Shown here: piece after piece, positions 7,023 to 8,945 of the stretch
Layout of the letters: every line of letters begins with the position of its first letter
How positions within the stretch are numbered: position 1 is the first letter of the stretch
DNA from: Bacteroidales bacterium UBA3543
GTDB lineage: Bacteria > Bacteroidota > Bacteroidia > Bacteroidales > UBA932
Assembly: GCA_002376715.1 (NCBI GenBank)
Contig: DFOK01000033.1
Coordinates: 1-8,945 of the forward strand
Length of the DNA: 8,945 nucleotides
Direction: 5' to 3'
Translations under genes and position numbers: made by a program
Notes under the pieces: generated by a model
What the model was told of the DNA's origin: nothing
The model's input: only the letters and a program-made list of their open reading frames with translations
The model's database searches: none

Positions 7023-7826
7023 ATGAAACGCAATTTTAAATGGATAGCATATGCGGTAGTAGCGGTGATGGTGACTATTGGTTGCAGCTCGGTTGCCTTT
7101 ACGGGACGTAAAAGGGTGCTGCTCTATTCAGACTCACAAATTTCTTCCCTGTCAGACCAATCCTATCAGGAGTTTATGACCAAAGCAAAACTCTCTACCA
7201 ACAAGCAGATGCAAGCGGCCGTGCAGGAGGTTGGCCGAAAAATGACTGTTGCCCTTGAAAAATATCTTACCTCGGTAGGCGAGACACATTATCTCCAGGG
7301 ACTTAAATGGGATTTTCAGTTAGTACAGTCGGAAGAGGTAAATGCTTTTTGCCTTCCCAATGGCAAAATTGTCTTTTATGAGGGTATAATGAAATTTACG
7401 AATACCCCCGATTATATTGCAGTGGTGATGGGACACGAGATAGCTCACGCTGTTGCGCAGCATGGAAATGAACGTATGAGCCAGCAGAACCTCATGAGTA
7501 TGGCAGGTTCGCTACTCAGTTCGGTGGCAGGCCGGAAATCAGATACCACTCAGGCACTATTCGAGATTGCCTTCGGTCTGGGAGGACAGCTTGGGGTTGT
7601 CTTACCCTATTCGCGTAAGCACGAGTATGAAGCTGACAGGATTGGACTTATCATCATGGCCATAGCCGGATATGACGTTGATAAGGCCCCTATTTTCTGG
7701 CAGGCAATGTCTGCGAAGGGCGGACCTACTATTCCGGAGTTTCTCAGCACGCATCCCAGCGATGAAAACCGTATAAAAAAAATCATAGAGGCCATTCCTG
7801 ATGCTAAAGCTTATATCGGCAAATGA
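7023..7826 (+). CDS. M48 family zinc metallopeptidase lipoprotein (LoiP/YggG-like)
   Basis: A 267-residue envelope metallopeptidase. A lipoprotein signal (MKRNFKWIAYAVVAVMVTIGC, C21) is followed by SSVAFTGRKRVLLYSDSQI, close to the 'TGRKql' opening of M48 lipoproteins. The zinc site is HEIAH at 138-142 (H138, H142, catalytic E139), with the third ligand E203 in HEYEADRIG (200-208). A C-terminal LSTHPSDENRIKKI (about 239-252) is the typical M48 'THPs...RI' substrate-side motif, so all key residues are present. The length and lack of membrane helices separate it from HtpX and Ste24 and match LoiP/BepA-type periplasmic quality-control proteases, though there are no TPR repeats as in BepA. There are no acidic residues just after C21, so it probably faces the periplasm rather than the surface. 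The downstream aldolase gene starts within this gene's stop codon. Confidence 0.93.
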   Translation: MKRNFKWIAYAVVAVMVTIGCSSVAFTGRKRVLLYSDSQISSLSDQSYQEFMTKAKLSTNKQMQAAVQEVGRKMTVALEKYLTSVGETHYLQGLKWDFQLVQSEEVNAFCLPNGKIVFYEGIMKFTNTPDYIAVVMGHEIAHAVAQHGNERMSQQNLMSMAGSLLSSVAGRKSDTTQALFEIAFGLGGQLGVVLPYSRKHEYEADRIGLIIMAIAGYDVDKAPIFWQAMSAKGGPTIPEFLSTHPSDENRIKKIIEAIPDAKAYIGK

Positions 7827-8854
7827 GAAGTTTCGCAAGTGACAATAATTCAGGCGTCCATCCTTCAGTGATGGAAGCTTTGATAAAAGCCAATAAAGAC
7901 CATGCGGTAGGTTACGGTGATGATCCCTGGAGTGAAGCTGCAGAAAAATTGATAAAGGAACATTTCGGCGAGAACGCTACCCCATTTCTGGTTTTTAATG
8001 GTACGGGAGCCAATTCGGTAGCACTTCAGGCAGTGACTCGTTCCTTCAACTCCATCATTTGCGCTGCTACTGCGCACATCTTTGTGGATGAGTGTGGAGC
8101 TCCTGCAAAAATGAGCGGTTGTCCTCTAATTCCTGTGGTGACTCCTGATGGCAAACTGACCCCTGAGTTGGTAGCTCCCCACCTCAATAATTTTGGCGTT
8201 TGCCACCATTCACAGCCCGGAGCAGTTTATATCTCGCAGGCTACCGAACTGGGTACTCTTTATACTGTGGAAGAGATAAGGAGGCTGGCCGACTTCATTC
8301 ACTCTTACGGGCTCTTTCTCCATATGGACGGTGCACGGCTGGCTAATGCCTGTGTAGCGCTGGATTGCACCTTCAAAGAGATGACGGTTGATGCGGGAGT
8401 GGATATCCTCAGCTTTGGCGGCACGAAGAATGGTATGATGATGGGGGAAGCGGTAGTCAGTTTCCTTCCGGAAATTTCCGGAAATATAAAGTATTATCGC
8501 AAACAATCGGCACAACTGGCCTCAAAGCACCGCTATTTGGCTGCACAGTTTCTGCCCTACCTGGGTGAGGGATTATGGCGCACTAATGCCCTTCAAGCCA
8601 ATAATATGGCGTTAAAACTGCTCAAAGTGCTGCAGAAATATCCTCAGATTCGACTTTCGCAAAAGCCCGAGAGCAACCAACTCTTCTTCTATGCGCCTAA
8701 GGATTTTCTGGAGGAGCTGATGAAGGAATATTTCTTCTACTACTGGAACGAAGAAGCAGGGGAGGCGCGTCTTGTAACCTCGTGGGATACAACCGATGAG
8801 GACATTGCGGCATTCGAATCTTCAGTAGATAGGATTTTCTCCGCCAAGGGGTGA
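7823..8854 (+). CDS. ltaE: Low-specificity L-threonine aldolase
   Basis: A cytosolic, PLP-dependent fold-type I enzyme of 343 residues that cleaves L-threonine or L-allo-threonine to glycine and acetaldehyde. The start MRSFASDNNSGVHPSVMEAL and GDDPW match the family N-terminus. Other motifs are NGTGANSVAL (substrate and phosphate region, about 59-68), H85 in TAHIFVDECGAP (PLP-stacking His), D169 in LHMDGARLANA (pyridine nitrogen partner), R172, and the Schiff-base lysine K202 in FGGTKNGMM. The length agrees with the family (about 330-345). The ATG at 7823 overlaps the TGA of the M48 gene in ATGA, so the two are probably translationally coupled. The pairing of a cytosolic amino-acid enzyme with an envelope protease has no obvious functional reason. 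No terminator is seen after the stop; a new promoter begins 16 bases on. Confidence 0.94.
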   Translation: MRSFASDNNSGVHPSVMEALIKANKDHAVGYGDDPWSEAAEKLIKEHFGENATPFLVFNGTGANSVALQAVTRSFNSIICAATAHIFVDECGAPAKMSGCPLIPVVTPDGKLTPELVAPHLNNFGVCHHSQPGAVYISQATELGTLYTVEEIRRLADFIHSYGLFLHMDGARLANACVALDCTFKEMTVDAGVDILSFGGTKNGMMMGEAVVSFLPEISGNIKYYRKQSAQLASKHRYLAAQFLPYLGEGLWRTNALQANNMALKLLKVLQKYPQIRLSQKPESNQLFFYAPKDFLEELMKEYFFYYWNEEAGEARLVTSWDTTDEDIAAFESSVDRIFSAKG

Positions 8855-8870
8855 TTAATGTTGCAATTAT

Positions 8871-8901
8871 TTTGTAGAAGCAAAAAATATATCTACATTT
8901 G
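8871..8901 (+). promoter_or_regulatory. Consensus Bacteroidota promoter of the tRNA gene
   Basis: TTTG at 8871-8874 (-33), exactly 19 bases, then TACATTTG at 8894-8901 (-7, consensus TAnnTTTG). Transcription should begin near 8906, leaving a 5' leader of about 14 bases before the tRNA. This is the best promoter in the window and the main support for the phylum assignment. Confidence 0.88.
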
Positions 8902-8919
8902 CACTCCCTAATGGGAAAA

Positions 8920-8945
8920 GGTCTCTTAGCTCAGCTGGTAGAGCA
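8920..8945 (+). tRNA. tRNA, 5' part only (anticodon outside window)
   Basis: GGTCTCT (acceptor arm, 8920-8926), TA, GCTC (D stem), AGCTGGTA (D loop), GAGC (D stem, pairing with GCTC) and A give the canonical tRNA first half. The acceptor stem partner, anticodon and T arm lie beyond the window, so the amino acid cannot be read. Confidence 0.92.

Noticed and set aside
5797..8854. Nuclease, protease and aldolase run as a new defence or toxin system
   Set aside because: The nuclease and protease carry lipoprotein signals, the aldolase is a standard metabolic enzyme, and no immunity, sensor or partner gene is present; ordinary scavenging and housekeeping roles explain them.
8920..8945. Assigning the tRNA to lysine
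   Set aside because: The GGTCTCT acceptor arm resembles some lysine tRNAs, but the anticodon is outside the window, so the identity cannot be supported.

Overview
The window looks like a chromosomal segment of a Bacteroidales (Bacteroidota) bacterium. The evidence is a set of TAnnTTTG-type -7 promoter elements, one of them with a perfectly spaced TTTG -33 element in front of a tRNA gene. Start codons sit behind A-rich leaders, mostly without strong Shine-Dalgarno sequences. Several lipoprotein signal peptides are present, along with families typical of this phylum: a C11 clostripain-like lipoprotein, a Bacteroides-type dipeptidyl peptidase III and a BACON-nuclease fusion. I cannot assign genus or species from the sequence alone.

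Layout. (1) 1-240, minus strand: the N-terminal 80 residues of a clostripain-like (C11) lipoprotein, cut by the window edge. (2) 241-326: an AT-rich divergent promoter region. (3) 327-3168, plus strand: a YtxH-like small membrane protein, a two-helix holin-superfamily-III-like membrane protein, then a dipeptidyl peptidase III (M49) lipoprotein. A small open segment (976-1173) overlaps the holin-like gene and runs in frame, with no stop, into the peptidase gene. A strong intrinsic terminator follows at 3198-3230. (4) 3303-5602: a two-gene nucleotide-sugar operon, UDP-glucuronate 4-epimerase family protein then UDP-glucose 6-dehydrogenase. Together they would convert UDP-glucose to UDP-glucuronate and UDP-galacturonate for surface polysaccharide. 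(5) 5603-5796: an intergenic stretch opening with a GTAC-containing heptamer tandem repeat and ending with a candidate promoter. (6) 5797-8854: a tight run of a BACON plus DNA/RNA non-specific endonuclease lipoprotein, an M48 metallopeptidase lipoprotein, and a low-specificity threonine aldolase that overlaps the M48 gene by 4 bases (ATGA). (7) 8871-8945: a textbook Bacteroidota promoter and the 5' part of a tRNA gene cut by the window edge.

Four of the protein genes encode predicted lipoproteins with hydrolase domains (two confirmed by zinc motifs, one by a nuclease active site, one by N-terminal similarity only). Much of the region is therefore about degrading proteins and nucleic acids at or beyond the cell envelope. 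I do not see a mobile element, CRISPR array, or clearly undescribed defence system. The most unusual points are the in-frame junction upstream of the peptidase, the nuclease with QRGH in place of DRGH, and the heptamer repeat.
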